A stretch of DNA of 64,000 bases from positions 250,501-314,500 of the forward strand of contig NZ_AHMO02000004.1 in assembly GCF_000243715.2 (NCBI RefSeq), read 5' to 3'. This document shows positions 14,825 through 25,113 of the stretch, one piece after another (the first letter of the stretch is position 1; every line of letters begins with the position of its first letter). A model generated the notes under the pieces. That model made no database searches and was not told where the DNA came from. It saw only the letters and a list, made by a program, of their open reading frames with translations. Made by a program: the position numbers and the translations under genes. This DNA comes from Leptospira broomii serovar Hurstbridge str. 5399. GTDB lineage: Bacteria; Spirochaetota; Leptospiria; Leptospirales; Leptospiraceae.

Positions 14825-15559
14825 ATGAAAGATCGTACAATTTTCCAAGTTCTTAACGTTTCAGTTTTGGGACTTGCCTTGCTCCTGACTGCTTGGGGAC
14901 TCGGGGCACAATCTTCCGCCAAGCACGGTTGGAATTCTCCTTCGGAAGTGGTGAAGAAGGTTCGGAAAACCTTTTCTGAAATCAAATCCTATAAAGCCGA
15001 TTTTGTTATCCAAACGGAATCTAACAAAAAGACCCGTTCGATGAAGGGCGTCTGTTATTATAAGAAGGGCGGCAAGATCCGTTATGAGTTTTCCGATCCG
15101 GCAGGCGATGAAATCGTTTCGGACGGAAAAACCTTATGGATTTTTATTAAGCGCTTAAACGCGGTCGGAAAACAGGATTTAACCCTGAATAAATCCAATA
15201 AGTCGGGACCGATTTTTGCTTCGGTAACGGAAGAAGGATTGTCTCGTATTTTTAGGAAGTACCATTATAAGTTCGATTCGATCGAACAACCTCAGATTTC
15301 TCCCAAAGACAATCGGAAATATTTCGTCTTGGCTCTCGAGCAACGGGAAAAAATCGGCGGATACGAAACGATGACTCTCTACGTTGATGAGGAGAATTTT
15401 CTGATCAAGAGAGCTGTAGCAAGCGACGGTAGAGGCAAGACGACCACCGTGGAATTTTCCGGTTGGGATAGAAACGCTGACGTTGAAGACGGCCAGTTCA
15501 ATTTTCGTCCGGATGGAAATGCAAAAATCGTAAATAACCCCTTGGTGTCGGAAGAATAA
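14825..15559 (+). CDS. lolA: Outer-membrane lipoprotein carrier protein LolA
   Basis: LolA ferries lipoproteins across the periplasm from the inner to the outer membrane. The 244-residue product has an N-terminal hydrophobic signal ([19 protein letters not shown]) followed by the family fold with [42 protein letters not shown] and the later [21 protein letters not shown] strand. I chose ATG at 14825 because it gives a clean signal peptide; upstream in-frame codons would add a non-conserved 35-residue extension. The ribosome binding site is weak. The gene follows ftsK, a conserved neighbour in many bacteria, and fits with lgt and several lipoproteins in this window. Confidence 0.88.
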   Translation: MKDRTIFQVLNVSVLGLALLLTAWGLGAQSSAKHGWNSPSEVVKKVRKTFSEIKSYKADFVIQTESNKKTRSMKGVCYYKKGGKIRYEFSDPAGDEIVSDGKTLWIFIKRLNAVGKQDLTLNKSNKSGPIFASVTEEGLSRIFRKYHYKFDSIEQPQISPKDNRKYFVLALEQREKIGGYETMTLYVDEENFLIKRAVASDGRGKTTTVEFSGWDRNADVEDGQFNFRPDGNAKIVNNPLVSEE

Positions 15560-15585
15560 AACTTCCCCGGAAAAGGAGAGCGGAA

Positions 15586-16722
15586 TTGAATCAGAAGCGT
15601 GTAGGGCAGATCCTTAGGGAGGCTAGGGAGGAAAAAAAACTTACAGTAAAGGACGTGTCTAAGGATACGAATATCTCGGTTAAATACATCCTTGCATTGG
15701 AAACCGAAGACTATGCTCAGTTTCCAGGTGAAACGTTTACGATCGGCTTCTTAAAGAACTACGGTAGTTATCTTAAGTTGGACACCGGAATGCTCGTGAA
15801 CTTATATAGAGGGGAAAAAATCGAAGAGTCTCAGGCCCCTTTGGAAGAGTTAACTCGTCCTACCTCCTCGTTTTATTATGATTTTAATATAGATAAAAAT
15901 AAGATCATAACCGCGGTTTCGGCTTTGATGTTGGTAATTGCAGGTTTTCTATTGTTTACGTTCGTTTTTGACGGTTCATCTGGCGACGATGAAGTGTCCG
16001 AAGACGGTCGTCGTAAACTAGAAATTCCCGAAAATATCGACTTTGTGAATCGCTCGGTGCCGGAAACTCGTCCCGAGAGTTTTATTTTAACCACGAATCA
16101 GGGCGTAAGCTTTAGCGTATCGAATCAACAATGTAAATTGTTTATCACCGGAGTCGAACAAGGTAACGACTCGAATACTGCCTTACTGGGGTTTAACGTA
16201 TACCCGGAGTTAAGCGTTCATAAATTTAAACTTGCCGAAGGCCAGGAAAAAGTGCTAAGCTATTCCATTCCGGAAATTTCATCTTTACGCCGTAGTATCA
16301 GAATCACTGCGCAAAGTGTGACTGGAAGTTCGGCAAAAGTGTTGGTTTCCCTCAATGAAGAGGAACGTCCCGGAAACGGAACATCTCAAAAAACCGGAGC
16401 GGAAGATTCGAATTCCACCAAAACGTTGGGGGACGTTCCGATACAGGTAACGTTATTTTTCTCCAAACCTAGCTACGCGGAGTTCATCATCGATGGGCAA
16501 ATGGGTTTTAGAGGATTGGTTCAAAATGGGGAAACCAGATCTCTGGAAGCGAAAGACCGATTAGAATTGAAAGTCGGAGACGGATCCGCAGTGGAAATGA
16601 TCCAAAACGGAAAGACGAAAGTCGTCTTAGGACGTCCCGGGAAATTGGTAAAGAAAGTTTTTGTTAAAACCCCAAATCCTTACGATAGCACTCAATTTAT
16701 CATCAAGGAGCTGGGCGAGTAG
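15586..16722 (+). CDS. RodZ-like helix-turn-helix membrane protein
   Basis: The 378-residue protein has an N-terminal Cro/C1-type helix-turn-helix of the HTH_25 kind (residues about 5-72, with [20 protein letters not shown] and [10 protein letters not shown]), one membrane segment at about 107-128, and a periplasmic part ending in a DUF4115-like domain (residues about 285-375). This is the RodZ architecture; RodZ links MreB to the cell wall machinery and helps set cell shape. The start is TTG at 15586 with a strong AAGGAG upstream. It lies between lolA and rimO. The architecture is secure, while the exact cell-shape role in a helical cell is inferred. Confidence 0.85.
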   Translation: MNQKRVGQILREAREEKKLTVKDVSKDTNISVKYILALETEDYAQFPGETFTIGFLKNYGSYLKLDTGMLVNLYRGEKIEESQAPLEELTRPTSSFYYDFNIDKNKIITAVSALMLVIAGFLLFTFVFDGSSGDDEVSEDGRRKLEIPENIDFVNRSVPETRPESFILTTNQGVSFSVSNQQCKLFITGVEQGNDSNTALLGFNVYPELSVHKFKLAEGQEKVLSYSIPEISSLRRSIRITAQSVTGSSAKVLVSLNEEERPGNGTSQKTGAEDSNSTKTLGDVPIQVTLFFSKPSYAEFIIDGQMGFRGLVQNGETRSLEAKDRLELKVGDGSAVEMIQNGKTKVVLGRPGKLVKKVFVKTPNPYDSTQFIIKELGE

Positions 16723-16730
16723 TAGGCCTG

Positions 16731-18056
16731 TTGGATAAGAAGTTTTACATCACTACGCTCGGGTGTCCAAAGAATACCGTGGACTCCATGAGCATGCATC
16801 ATTCTCTTTTGGAAGAAGGATTCGTTCCGGCTGCAAAACCGGAAGAATCCGATTTTCATTTGATCAATACTTGTACTTTCATTCGATCGGCGACCGAAGA
16901 AACGATCCAAACTATTTTAGGCGCAGCCCACGCGAAGAAACATGAAGGTCAAAAACTCGTAGTAGTCGGATGCTTCGCCGAAAGATACCCCAAAGATATT
17001 TCGGCAGAAATTCCCGAGGTCGATCTTGTCTTCGGGACGGGAAAGTATTCTCAAGCCGGTAAGATCATTCGAGAGGCATTTCGTAGGGAACTTAATGCGG
17101 TTCCGAATACGGAATTTAACGCAGAGCTTATCGAGAGAATGAAACTTTCTCCCAATATCGAAAACTACTCCAAGCCCTATGCGTACGTAAAAGTTTCCGA
17201 CGGATGCAATCGCGGTTGCGGGTTTTGCATTATTCCTTCTCTACGCGGAAAGTTTCAGGATTCTCCGATGGAGGATATCCTCCGAGACACAAGACGCGCG
17301 ATCGCCGCCGGAGCGAAGGAGATTTGTCTCGTATCGCAGGATACTGTCTACTACGGAAAGGACAGCGACCTTCTTCTGGAGATGATCCGAAACGTTTCCG
17401 AAGTGGAAGGTTTGGAAATATTGAGACTACTGTATCTCTATCCGGATAAGAAGACGGAAAAAATCGTAAGACTGATGGGTGAAATTCCTAAGATTGCTCC
17501 GTACTTGGAATCGCCTTTGCAACATGTTTCCGAGCGTGTCTTGAAAACGATGAATCGAAGCGGGAACTATTCCTCATTTAGAGACTTGTATTCTTTAGCT
17601 CGAGAAATTAGACCGGATCTGGAAATTCGGACCTCTTTCATTCTCGGCTATCCGGGAGAAACCGGCGAAGACGTGGATGAAATTTTAAGATTCATCGAGG
17701 AAACTCGTCCTGAAAAAGTGAATTTGTTTTCTTATTCGCCTCAGGAAGGAACCAAAGGAGCCGAATTACAGCAAACTGTATCAGAAAAAGAAAAGGCAAA
17801 ACGAATCAATATGGTTCGCGAAACTCATCTAAAGATTTTGCAGGAGATTCACGAGTCTCGAATCGGTAAAATCTATCCTGCGATCGTCGACGGAATCGAA
17901 GACGGTTCTGCAATCGTTCGACGATTGCAAGACGCACCGGAAATAGACGAAATCGTATACGTGGAAGATGAAAGTCTCAAAATAGGCGCGATAGGAAAAG
18001 TGAAAATCGAATCCTTTTACGAATACGACATGATGGGAACCTGGTTGAACGCTTGA
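16731..18056 (+). CDS. rimO: Ribosomal protein S12 methylthiotransferase RimO
   Basis: RimO is a radical-SAM enzyme that adds a methylthio group to an aspartate of ribosomal protein S12. The 441-residue protein has the N-terminal UPF0004 cysteines C12, C48 and C81 for the auxiliary cluster, the radical-SAM motif C159-x3-C163-x2-C166 (GCNRGCGFC), and a C-terminal TRAM-like domain. The start KKFYITTLGCPKNTVDSE-like sequence is the RimO rather than the MiaB type. The start codon is TTG at 16731. Its stop codon overlaps the TTG of pgsA, so the two are probably translated together. Confidence 0.93.
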   Translation: MDKKFYITTLGCPKNTVDSMSMHHSLLEEGFVPAAKPEESDFHLINTCTFIRSATEETIQTILGAAHAKKHEGQKLVVVGCFAERYPKDISAEIPEVDLVFGTGKYSQAGKIIREAFRRELNAVPNTEFNAELIERMKLSPNIENYSKPYAYVKVSDGCNRGCGFCIIPSLRGKFQDSPMEDILRDTRRAIAAGAKEICLVSQDTVYYGKDSDLLLEMIRNVSEVEGLEILRLLYLYPDKKTEKIVRLMGEIPKIAPYLESPLQHVSERVLKTMNRSGNYSSFRDLYSLAREIRPDLEIRTSFILGYPGETGEDVDEILRFIEETRPEKVNLFSYSPQEGTKGAELQQTVSEKEKAKRINMVRETHLKILQEIHESRIGKIYPAIVDGIEDGSAIVRRLQDAPEIDEIVYVEDESLKIGAIGKVKIESFYEYDMMGTWLNA

Positions 18057-18787
18057 ACTCTAATATTAATATTCCCAATACTTTAACGGTACTTCGAGTG
18101 GTTTCCCTACCGTTTTTTATCTGGTTTTTATATCAGAAAGAACCGGTATTTCATGTCGCAGCGCTTTTGTTGTTTGCCGCGGCCTCCGTAACCGATTTTA
18201 TAGACGGGTATCTTGCGCGAAAATGGAAACAGGAAACCGAATTCGGCAAATTTTTGGATCCTCTTGCGGACAAAATCATCGTTGTAGGATGTTTTACTAC
18301 TTTCATTTTTTTGCATGAACAGATCGAATTGTGGATGGTTCTCCTAATCGTAGGTAGGGACATGCTGATTACCACTCTTCGCTATTTGGCGATTCGTCAA
18401 GGTAGTTCCATCCGCACGACTATGCTCGGTAAAGTCAAGACGGCGTTCCAAATGGGTGCAATTATTCTAATATTGATTTTCTTTATTTTAGTATCTTCCA
18501 AAAAAAGAATTTTGATCAACGAAGTTTATCATAGCGGTAAGGAAGCCGGATTTACCGTCTTTGGAATCGCGTCAGAGAACGCCTCCGCATTTTTTGCCAG
18601 TTGGAAGGAGCAAGGTGTTCCCAATTGGGGTGATTTGGTTTTCGGTCTCGGTGGATTCGTTCCTTATTTCGGGATGCTGATTACGACATTGATTACGGTT
18701 TTATCCGGACTTCGTTATTTAGTATCGAATAGGGAAGTTCTACGACCTAGCGCAATCCGGAGGGCATTCGGCAAGAATGGAAATTAG
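18053..18787 (+). CDS. pgsA: CDP-diacylglycerol-glycerol-3-phosphate 3-phosphatidyltransferase
   Basis: This enzyme makes phosphatidylglycerol phosphate from CDP-diacylglycerol and glycerol 3-phosphate. The CDP-alcohol phosphotransferase motif D-x2-DG-x2-AR-x8-G-x3-D-x3-D is complete: D48, D51, G52, A55, R56, G65, D69 and D73. Several membrane segments flank it. The 244-residue length is somewhat above the usual ~180-200 because of an insertion around residues 150-190 that probably forms a non-membrane loop. The TTG start overlaps the rimO stop in a TTGA arrangement, and its 3' end overlaps trpD by 11 bases. PgsA is the best fit; other CDP-alcohol transferases share the motif. Confidence 0.87.
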   Translation: MNSNINIPNTLTVLRVVSLPFFIWFLYQKEPVFHVAALLLFAAASVTDFIDGYLARKWKQETEFGKFLDPLADKIIVVGCFTTFIFLHEQIELWMVLLIVGRDMLITTLRYLAIRQGSSIRTTMLGKVKTAFQMGAIILILIFFILVSSKKRILINEVYHSGKEAGFTVFGIASENASAFFASWKEQGVPNWGDLVFGLGGFVPYFGMLITTLITVLSGLRYLVSNREVLRPSAIRRAFGKNGN

Positions 18788-19787
18788 AAAAGCAATACTC
18801 AAAGTTCTGGATCGCAAATCCCTGACTGTTCAAGAAGCTGAAATCGTGATGAACGAAGTCATGAAAGGTCAGGTATCGGAAATTTTATTAGCATCGTTTT
18901 TAACGGCGATTCGTTCAAAGGGCGAGACCGTGGACGAGCTTTTGGGTTTTTCCTTAGCCCTTCGCAAGAACGCATTAAAACCGAAAACCGTTTTTCCATT
19001 CGATATGCTGGATACTTGCGGGACCGGCGGTGATGGAAAAGGGACCGTTAATATTTCCACTTTATCCGCCATTGTTTTGGCTTCCCTCGGATTGAAGGTT
19101 GCAAAGCACGGAAATCGATCCGTTTCCTCTCATACAGGTTCCAGCGATATCCTGACTCGCTTGGGTTATAATACCGAAAAGACACAGGAAGAAGTGGAAT
19201 CTCATCTGGTTTCCAGCGGGTTTACTTTTCTATTTGCGCCCATGTGGCACCCTTCTATGAAATTCGCCGGTCCGGTACGAAAAGAACTAGGCTTTCGTAC
19301 TTTATTTAATATGATCGGACCGCTTAGTAATCCTTTCTCTCCGCAGTATCAAATCATAGGAGTGTATGAACCGGAACTTATGGAGACTTTAATCCGTGTT
19401 CTTCAAGGATTGGGCTTACGAAAAGCTCTCGTTTGCCATTCCAGGGACGGGCTCGACGAGTTCTCCATTTTTGAAACCACGGATTATACTTTGTTAGAAG
19501 ACGGGGTAATTTCTCGGAAGGATTTTGATCCCAAAACGTTGGGCCTCGGGCAGTTGAACCCTGCGGAGGTCTTTACGGCCGGTCCCGATCAGGCGGAAGA
19601 TTTAGCGCGTAAAATTCTGGATGGTCAGAAAATAGCGGGAACTTATGCAGTAGCTCTGAACGCAGGAGCCGGATTATTCGTGATGGGCAAGGTTCCCACT
19701 ATCGAAGAAGGATATAAAATCGCGTTAGAACAGCTTGTTAGCGGAAAAACCAAGCAGTTCTTTCAAAATTTAATTACCAAACAGTAG
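18777..19787 (+). CDS. trpD: Anthranilate phosphoribosyltransferase
   Basis: TrpD transfers phosphoribose from PRPP to anthranilate, the second step of tryptophan synthesis. The 336-residue protein has the DTCGTGGDGKGTVNIST phosphate-binding block, the KHGNRSVSSHTGSSD loop and the later RKELGFRTLFNMIGPLSNP block, all as in the family. It overlaps pgsA by 11 bases, so it is expressed here with lipid and translation genes rather than inside a trp operon; no other trp gene is in view. Confidence 0.94.
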   Translation: MEIRKAILKVLDRKSLTVQEAEIVMNEVMKGQVSEILLASFLTAIRSKGETVDELLGFSLALRKNALKPKTVFPFDMLDTCGTGGDGKGTVNISTLSAIVLASLGLKVAKHGNRSVSSHTGSSDILTRLGYNTEKTQEEVESHLVSSGFTFLFAPMWHPSMKFAGPVRKELGFRTLFNMIGPLSNPFSPQYQIIGVYEPELMETLIRVLQGLGLRKALVCHSRDGLDEFSIFETTDYTLLEDGVISRKDFDPKTLGLGQLNPAEVFTAGPDQAEDLARKILDGQKIAGTYAVALNAGAGLFVMGKVPTIEEGYKIALEQLVSGKTKQFFQNLITKQ

Positions 19788-19845
19788 GTTGGGAAAATAC
19801 TGGTCCCAAACCGAATAGAAAAAGATCTTATTTAGGGTTATAACT

Positions 19846-20193
19846 ATGCAATTCGACTTAAACACACTTTTTATACTAGCTCAAGCCGCAGATGGAGGAG
19901 CCGCACCTTCCGCGAGCAATCCTCTTTCGTTATTAACGTCCCCATATGGAATGATCGCGGTAATGTTCGTGATCATGTATTTCCTCGTAATTCGCCCTCA
20001 AAGAAACGAGGAAAAAAAACGGAAAGCTATGATTGAAAGCCTACAAAAAGGCGACACAGTGGTGACTTCTTCCGGAATTCACGGTAAAGTGGTAGAGTTT
20101 AAGGATAACAACGAGGTTGTCGTTCTCGCTATCGCAAAAGATACGAACGTGACCTTTAATGCAAGCACCATTATAAAGAAGAAGGAAGGGTAA
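19846..20193 (+). CDS. yajC: Sec translocon accessory protein YajC
   Basis: YajC is a small single-pass inner-membrane partner of SecDF. The 115-residue protein has one membrane segment (MIAVMFVIMYFLVI) followed directly by the diagnostic RPQRNEEKKRK, then the SLQKGDTVVTSSGIHGKVVEF block. An AGGG lies upstream of the ATG. It precedes an exported lysine-rich protein and secD-secF, so the four genes form an export cluster. Confidence 0.93.
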   Translation: MQFDLNTLFILAQAADGGAAPSASNPLSLLTSPYGMIAVMFVIMYFLVIRPQRNEEKKRKAMIESLQKGDTVVTSSGIHGKVVEFKDNNEVVVLAIAKDTNVTFNASTIIKKKEG

Positions 20194-20238
20194 AAGCGCA
20201 GTCCTTCCGATAGGTATAGTAGTGAATACGGTGAGATT

Positions 20239-20952
20239 ATGAACAAGATCCTATGCCTCCTCCTCTCATTTTTAATCTCCTTCCCGGTTTTTAGCCAGGA
20301 TGGAGAAGAAATCGATTTTCTAGACAAGGTTGGAGAACCTAAGAAGGCGACGACTTCTGCAAGTAAGAAGGCTCAAGCCGCGAAGGTTCCCAAAAAGAAG
20401 AAATCGAAGAAAGGCTCGAAGAAACGTAAGTCAAGCGAAGTTCGTCAAGACGGCGTCGAGCAGAAAGAAGGTGAGACTAAGAAAAAAGTCGAGGCCACTG
20501 GAATTCCTGATGATGCTAAAAACGATTCTCATCCGGGCGACGACGGACACTCTAAAAATTCTGAAAATGCTTCTTCGGAGAAAGCTTTAAAAAAAGAAGA
20601 GCCTGGGGATCTGCAAAAACCGTATTGGGTAAATGAAGAAACCGCTCTGACTCCGCGACATCTTCCGGGTTACGCAGAGACTTCTGCCGCCTTGCCAAAG
20701 GAAGATATCTCTTTCAAAGATAAGTTAGGCGACATCTTAAAGATGGGTCAAGACAAAAAGAAAGAGGAAGAAAAACGGAAGGCAGCCGAACAAAAAGATC
20801 AGAGCACGATTGTCTCCTTCTTTTCCGAATACAAAAAGCCGATTATTATACTCGGACTTATTGTTCTATTTGCCCTCTATCGCCTAAGGGCGGGAGGTCC
20901 CCGTATCACCCGGCGTTCTCCGGTGACAATTAATAAAGTGAGAAGAGACTAG
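20239..20952 (+). CDS. Lysine-rich exported/membrane protein between yajC and secD
   Basis: I do not recognise a family. The 237-residue product has a good N-terminal signal sequence (KILCLLLSFLISFPVFSQ), a long low-complexity middle part dominated by Lys, Glu and Ser (residues about 35-195), a membrane segment near residues 201-216 and a short Arg-rich C-terminal tail. If the signal is cleaved, the charged middle would be periplasmic and the tail cytoplasmic. It sits 45 bases after yajC and 9 bases before secD, so it is almost certainly co-expressed with the Sec accessory genes. A role as a lineage-specific SecDF partner is a guess from position only. Confidence 0.8.
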   Translation: MNKILCLLLSFLISFPVFSQDGEEIDFLDKVGEPKKATTSASKKAQAAKVPKKKKSKKGSKKRKSSEVRQDGVEQKEGETKKKVEATGIPDDAKNDSHPGDDGHSKNSENASSEKALKKEEPGDLQKPYWVNEETALTPRHLPGYAETSAALPKEDISFKDKLGDILKMGQDKKKEEEKRKAAEQKDQSTIVSFFSEYKKPIIILGLIVLFALYRLRAGGPRITRRSPVTINKVRRD

Positions 20953-20961
20953 GAGCCAAAA

Positions 20962-22911
20962 TTGAAATCGGTTCAGTGGATCATTGTACCCATACTCGTC
21001 GTAGCCGCTTCGCTGACGCTACTTTATCCCAACTTTGCTGTTCGCGAATTGGAGCTTGCCATTCGAAAAGAATTTCGGGAACTACCGGAAGAAAAGAAGA
21101 AGAAAGCCCTCGAAACATTCGCAGAACGCTGGAAAAAAGATTATAATCCCACGGCAGCTTGGTCGATCGAACCCGATCCTTCCGTTTTACCGGAAAAGGA
21201 TTATTATCTAGTTCGCGGGAGATTCATCACTTCCGCAAAGATCAATCAGCTTTCGCAAGAAAACCAAGAATTAATTCTAGAACCTAAGAACAAGCTTCGG
21301 CCTACCTGGGTCGAGGAATATGTCTTTGGAGAACGACCTCTGACGATCAAACTCGGTTTGGACTTACAAGGTGGAATGCGAGTCGTTCTAAAAGGCGACT
21401 TCGAGGACTACGCATCCAAACTGAGGGACAGTTATGCCAAGGAAATCGAGAATCTTACCAAGAAGTCGGAAGATCCAAAACTTTCCGATAAGGAAAAGAA
21501 GGAAGCCCGCGATCGGCTTACCGAAATCGAAAGTTATTTTTCCCTCAACCCGTCTCGCAAACTGATCGAGTTGGAAAAAGCGAAACTGATCATAGACAAC
21601 CGACTTACGAATCAAAACTTGACCGAACCTCAGGTTAGGATTCAGAAAGATCAGGATTCGATCGAGGTCTCCCTTCCCGGGGTCAGCAACTCTTCGCAAA
21701 TTTTGGACATTATCCGAAATACGGAGACCGTGGAATACAGATTGAAAGAGCCTGCCCGCGATCCAAAGAGTCAAAATGACAACCGCGGAATTTACCAGAC
21801 TCAAATCGATACGGAAGAAAATCGATTGGTCGCCGAAGAAAGGCGAGAAGACACGGACATCGTCAAATTTCAGAATATCGTAAAACAAAAACTCGGAAAG
21901 GACGAGCAGGATAAATTCCTAAATTCCCTAGAAAAGAAATATAATATTCCGGAAAAGTATAAATTATACGCGCTCTGGGCTCGCGGCGCCAATCCTAAAG
22001 CGCCTCTGCTGCCTCGCGAATTCATCGTTTTGGAAAGAGCTATCGCTCTGGACGGAAAAGATATGAGGGATGCAAGACCTTCTTACGATAATAACCGACT
22101 TGGATATTTCGTATCCTTTACTCTTACTTCGGCGGGCGCGGAAAAATTCTTTGAAATCACTTCCAAAAACGTAGGTCGTCAGCTCGCTATCGTTTGGGGT
22201 GATAAAGTAATCTCGGCCCCGGTTATTAAAGGACCGATTGCCGGAGGAAACGCCCAAATAGACGGAGATTTTAGTCGGGAAGAAGCCGTAGATTTATCCA
22301 ACGTGATAAGCGAAGGCGCGCTCCCAATTCCGTTAAGCGTACTGGAAATGAGATTTATCGGGCCCACTTTGGGAATCGAATCCATTGAGGTCGGTTTGAA
22401 AGCCGTTCTATTAGGTTTCGGTTTGGTTATCATTTTCATGCTGTTAGTTTACCGACTGTCAGGATTGGTCGCCGATATCGCTTTATTAGTGAACGTGATC
22501 GTGTTGATGGCTTTGCTTTCCTTAATGGGCTTTACGCTGACACTTCCCGGATTTGCGGGAATTATTCTAACAGTCGGTATGGCCGTCGATGCGAATGTCA
22601 TTATCTATGAAAGGATAAAAGAGGAACTCCGCGCGGGTAAACACGTAACTTCCGCAGTTGCTCAGGGGTTTGATAACGCCTTTTGGACGATCGTGGATAG
22701 TAACGTGACCACGTTGATTTCCGGAATTTTGATGATCAAACTTGGGAACGGACCGATCAAAGGATTCGCGATAACATTATGTTGGGGGATTATCACATCT
22801 CTGTTTACTTCGCTATTCCTAAGTAGAATGATTATGGATATTCTAGTTAATAAATTAGGAGTCTCCAAACTCCAAATCGGATTCAAGAGGCTGGAGTCCA
22901 AGAATGTTTGA
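20962..22911 (+). CDS. secD: Protein translocase subunit SecD
   Basis: SecD, with SecF, uses proton flow to pull proteins across the membrane after SecA-driven entry. The 649-residue protein has one N-terminal membrane segment, a large periplasmic region (P1 head/base, with LGLDLQGGMRVVLKG), and five C-terminal segments with the hallmark GMAVDANVIIYERIKEEL. The periplasmic region is long and has a charged helical insertion (about residues 150-185). The TTG start at 20962 is supported by AGGAG just upstream. Its last 8 bases overlap secF. Confidence 0.95.
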   Translation: MKSVQWIIVPILVVAASLTLLYPNFAVRELELAIRKEFRELPEEKKKKALETFAERWKKDYNPTAAWSIEPDPSVLPEKDYYLVRGRFITSAKINQLSQENQELILEPKNKLRPTWVEEYVFGERPLTIKLGLDLQGGMRVVLKGDFEDYASKLRDSYAKEIENLTKKSEDPKLSDKEKKEARDRLTEIESYFSLNPSRKLIELEKAKLIIDNRLTNQNLTEPQVRIQKDQDSIEVSLPGVSNSSQILDIIRNTETVEYRLKEPARDPKSQNDNRGIYQTQIDTEENRLVAEERREDTDIVKFQNIVKQKLGKDEQDKFLNSLEKKYNIPEKYKLYALWARGANPKAPLLPREFIVLERAIALDGKDMRDARPSYDNNRLGYFVSFTLTSAGAEKFFEITSKNVGRQLAIVWGDKVISAPVIKGPIAGGNAQIDGDFSREEAVDLSNVISEGALPIPLSVLEMRFIGPTLGIESIEVGLKAVLLGFGLVIIFMLLVYRLSGLVADIALLVNVIVLMALLSLMGFTLTLPGFAGIILTVGMAVDANVIIYERIKEELRAGKHVTSAVAQGFDNAFWTIVDSNVTTLISGILMIKLGNGPIKGFAITLCWGIITSLFTSLFLSRMIMDILVNKLGVSKLQIGFKRLESKNV

Positions 22912-23842
22912 TTTTATAAAGTACAAATACGTTTCTATAGTAGTTTCTACGATTTTAATTATTATCGGTTTTGGAGTTACCTTCGGAAAATACGGAGGAT
23001 TTGCTACGTCCTTGGATTTTGACGGAGGTCTGAGAACCGTCGTGGAATTCGATAAGTCCGTGGAACGTAAGACTTTGGAGGAATATTTTTCCTCCAAAGG
23101 ATTGGAAGCCGTATTGGTTCACATGGACAAAGAGAAGAACCATTATCAAATCGATATCGGTCTGGGATCTGCCGACAGAATTAAGGAACTTTATCTACAA
23201 AAAAAAGGAACGTCTACGCCCGAAGCAAAGCAGATTTCGGCGATCGACGCTTTGATAGGTCTCTTAACGGAAGATTTTAAATTGGATAAGAAGGCGATCT
23301 TGTCCGCAAACCAAGTGGGATCGGTAGTGGGAGCCGAATTGACGACTACCGGAATTACCCTTCTCGGTTTAACTCTCTTGATTATTTTAGGATACTTAAG
23401 TTTTCGTTTCCAGTTCAAGTTCGCTCTGGGCGCAAGTCTCGCCTTGATTCACGATTTGATCATTACGATCGCTTTTATCGGTTTTTTTCAAATCAAACCG
23501 AGCGTTCCGATTATCGCCGCGCTTTTAACTTTGTTGGGATATTCCATCAACGATACGATCGTGGTCTTTGACAGGATACGAGAGAACGCGGGTAATATGA
23601 AGGATGTTTTCTCAAACGTAATTAATATTTCCATCAATCAAACTTTAAGTAGAACGATTAATACCTCTTTCGCTACTTTGATTTCAGTCGTCGCGATCAT
23701 TATCGGCGGAGCGGTAGAACTATATGATTTTGCCTACGTTCTGACGTTCGGAATCATCCTTGGGACTTTCTCTTCTATTTTTATCGCGGCTCCGTTGATC
23801 GATATATATGATTCCGTATATAAGAGGTTCAAAAAGTCTTGA
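22904..23842 (+). CDS. secF: Protein translocase subunit SecF
   Basis: SecF pairs with SecD in the RND-like motor for late export. The 312-residue protein has six predicted membrane segments, the DFDGGLRTVVEF periplasmic start and the family block LLGYSINDTIVVFDRIREN. Its ATG lies within the end of secD and its stop overlaps the start of ribD, so translation is tightly coupled on both sides. Confidence 0.95.
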   Translation: MFDFIKYKYVSIVVSTILIIIGFGVTFGKYGGFATSLDFDGGLRTVVEFDKSVERKTLEEYFSSKGLEAVLVHMDKEKNHYQIDIGLGSADRIKELYLQKKGTSTPEAKQISAIDALIGLLTEDFKLDKKAILSANQVGSVVGAELTTTGITLLGLTLLIILGYLSFRFQFKFALGASLALIHDLIITIAFIGFFQIKPSVPIIAALLTLLGYSINDTIVVFDRIRENAGNMKDVFSNVINISINQTLSRTINTSFATLISVVAIIIGGAVELYDFAYVLTFGIILGTFSSIFIAAPLIDIYDSVYKRFKKS

Positions 23843-25113
23843 GCTTGCACCTCCCGAAAGAAATTCGGGAGGAACTCCTCCGCCTGTCCTTTTTGTCCAT
23901 GGGGTATTCTTCTCCGAATCCTCCTGTCGCTTGCGTGTTAACCGCCGCATCTACCGGTGAAATTCTCGCAACTGGCCGAACACAGATGACCGGTGGAAAT
24001 CACGCCGAGCGTGAAGCGTACAAATCTCTACGAGAAAAATATAAGATGGGACCATTGCCTGCCCATAAAGTGTATGTAACACTGGAACCTTGCTCTCATT
24101 TTGGAAAAACTCCTCCTTGCCTCGATCTACTTTTAGAGGAGAAGCCGCTCGCATTGATTTATGGCTGGAAGGATCCGAATCCATTGGTACGGAAACGGGA
24201 CAGTTTACAGGAACTCCAACGGGCAGGAATTCAAGTCGTTCAGAATCCCGAACTCGGGGACATAGCGTCCAGTTTTCTTTTCGGATTTGCGGAAAGAATC
24301 CAAAAAGGAAGACCCGCGTTGCTGTTGAAATCATCCGTAAGCCGCGAGGGATTTTATTCTTCCGGCGGAGAATTCAGAGAAAAAATTTCCTCGCAGACGT
24401 CCGATTTCTTTCTTTCTTATTTAAGATCTAAAATGGATGCGATTCTTGTCGGACCGAAGACGATAGAAGTAGATTCTCCCAAATTGGATTTTCGTTCTCC
24501 GAAGGACGACTCGGATACTTTAAAAAAGCTGCAAGAACCGGAAATCTCTACGGATTCTTCCGTCGTTAAAAAAGGATTCTCGGGTCTCATTTCGGAAATC
24601 CTTCATTATTCTACCGATCTAAGCGTTAGGCGGATTCATCAAGAGATGGAAAAATTCTATCAACCTCTTCGAGTTTTTTTTCTTCCTGCCGAAATCAAAC
24701 TGCCTTCCGAGTTTCTTACGATTCAGGAAGAATTGAACCGTCGGCAAGAAAAAAGAAACACTGCCTTTTTTTTAGAAAGCGAAAAAGAGTATTCAAAAGA
24801 TCTGCTATTTCGTATCGAGAAGCTTTCCGACGGCAAGGTGAAACGGTATTCATCGAAATCATTCGGCAGTCGAACTTTAAAGGATCTGGCTGACTGGGGA
24901 ATTAATACCGCTTTGGTCGAGGGGGGAAATCTACTGTATCGTGAATTCTCAAAGGAAATGAAAAATTCGGATTCCATTTTACGAATTCAATCGAAAACAG
25001 TTACGTTGGAGAAGGGAGATTCACCGGATTGGGGTACGAACCTGACTCTAGAATTCGAAAGGGATATCGACTCCGATAAATGGGAGGTTTTTACCGCATG
25101 TTCACAGGATTGA
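23839..25113 (+). CDS. ribD: Bifunctional riboflavin deaminase/reductase RibD
   Basis: RibD deaminates the pyrimidine intermediate of riboflavin synthesis and then reduces its ribose side chain. The deaminase half has the zinc motif H55-A-E57 and [11 protein letters not shown] (C85, C94). The reductase half starts near residue 150 ([11 protein letters not shown]) and ends with the [13 protein letters not shown] block. The protein is 424 residues, longer than usual, because about 60 residues (roughly 220-275) are inserted in the reductase domain. The start is TTG at 23839, overlapping secF. The 3' end overlaps the start of ribE by 16 bases. Confidence 0.92.
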   Translation: MSLHLPKEIREELLRLSFLSMGYSSPNPPVACVLTAASTGEILATGRTQMTGGNHAEREAYKSLREKYKMGPLPAHKVYVTLEPCSHFGKTPPCLDLLLEEKPLALIYGWKDPNPLVRKRDSLQELQRAGIQVVQNPELGDIASSFLFGFAERIQKGRPALLLKSSVSREGFYSSGGEFREKISSQTSDFFLSYLRSKMDAILVGPKTIEVDSPKLDFRSPKDDSDTLKKLQEPEISTDSSVVKKGFSGLISEILHYSTDLSVRRIHQEMEKFYQPLRVFFLPAEIKLPSEFLTIQEELNRRQEKRNTAFFLESEKEYSKDLLFRIEKLSDGKVKRYSSKSFGSRTLKDLADWGINTALVEGGNLLYREFSKEMKNSDSILRIQSKTVTLEKGDSPDWGTNLTLEFERDIDSDKWEVFTACSQD

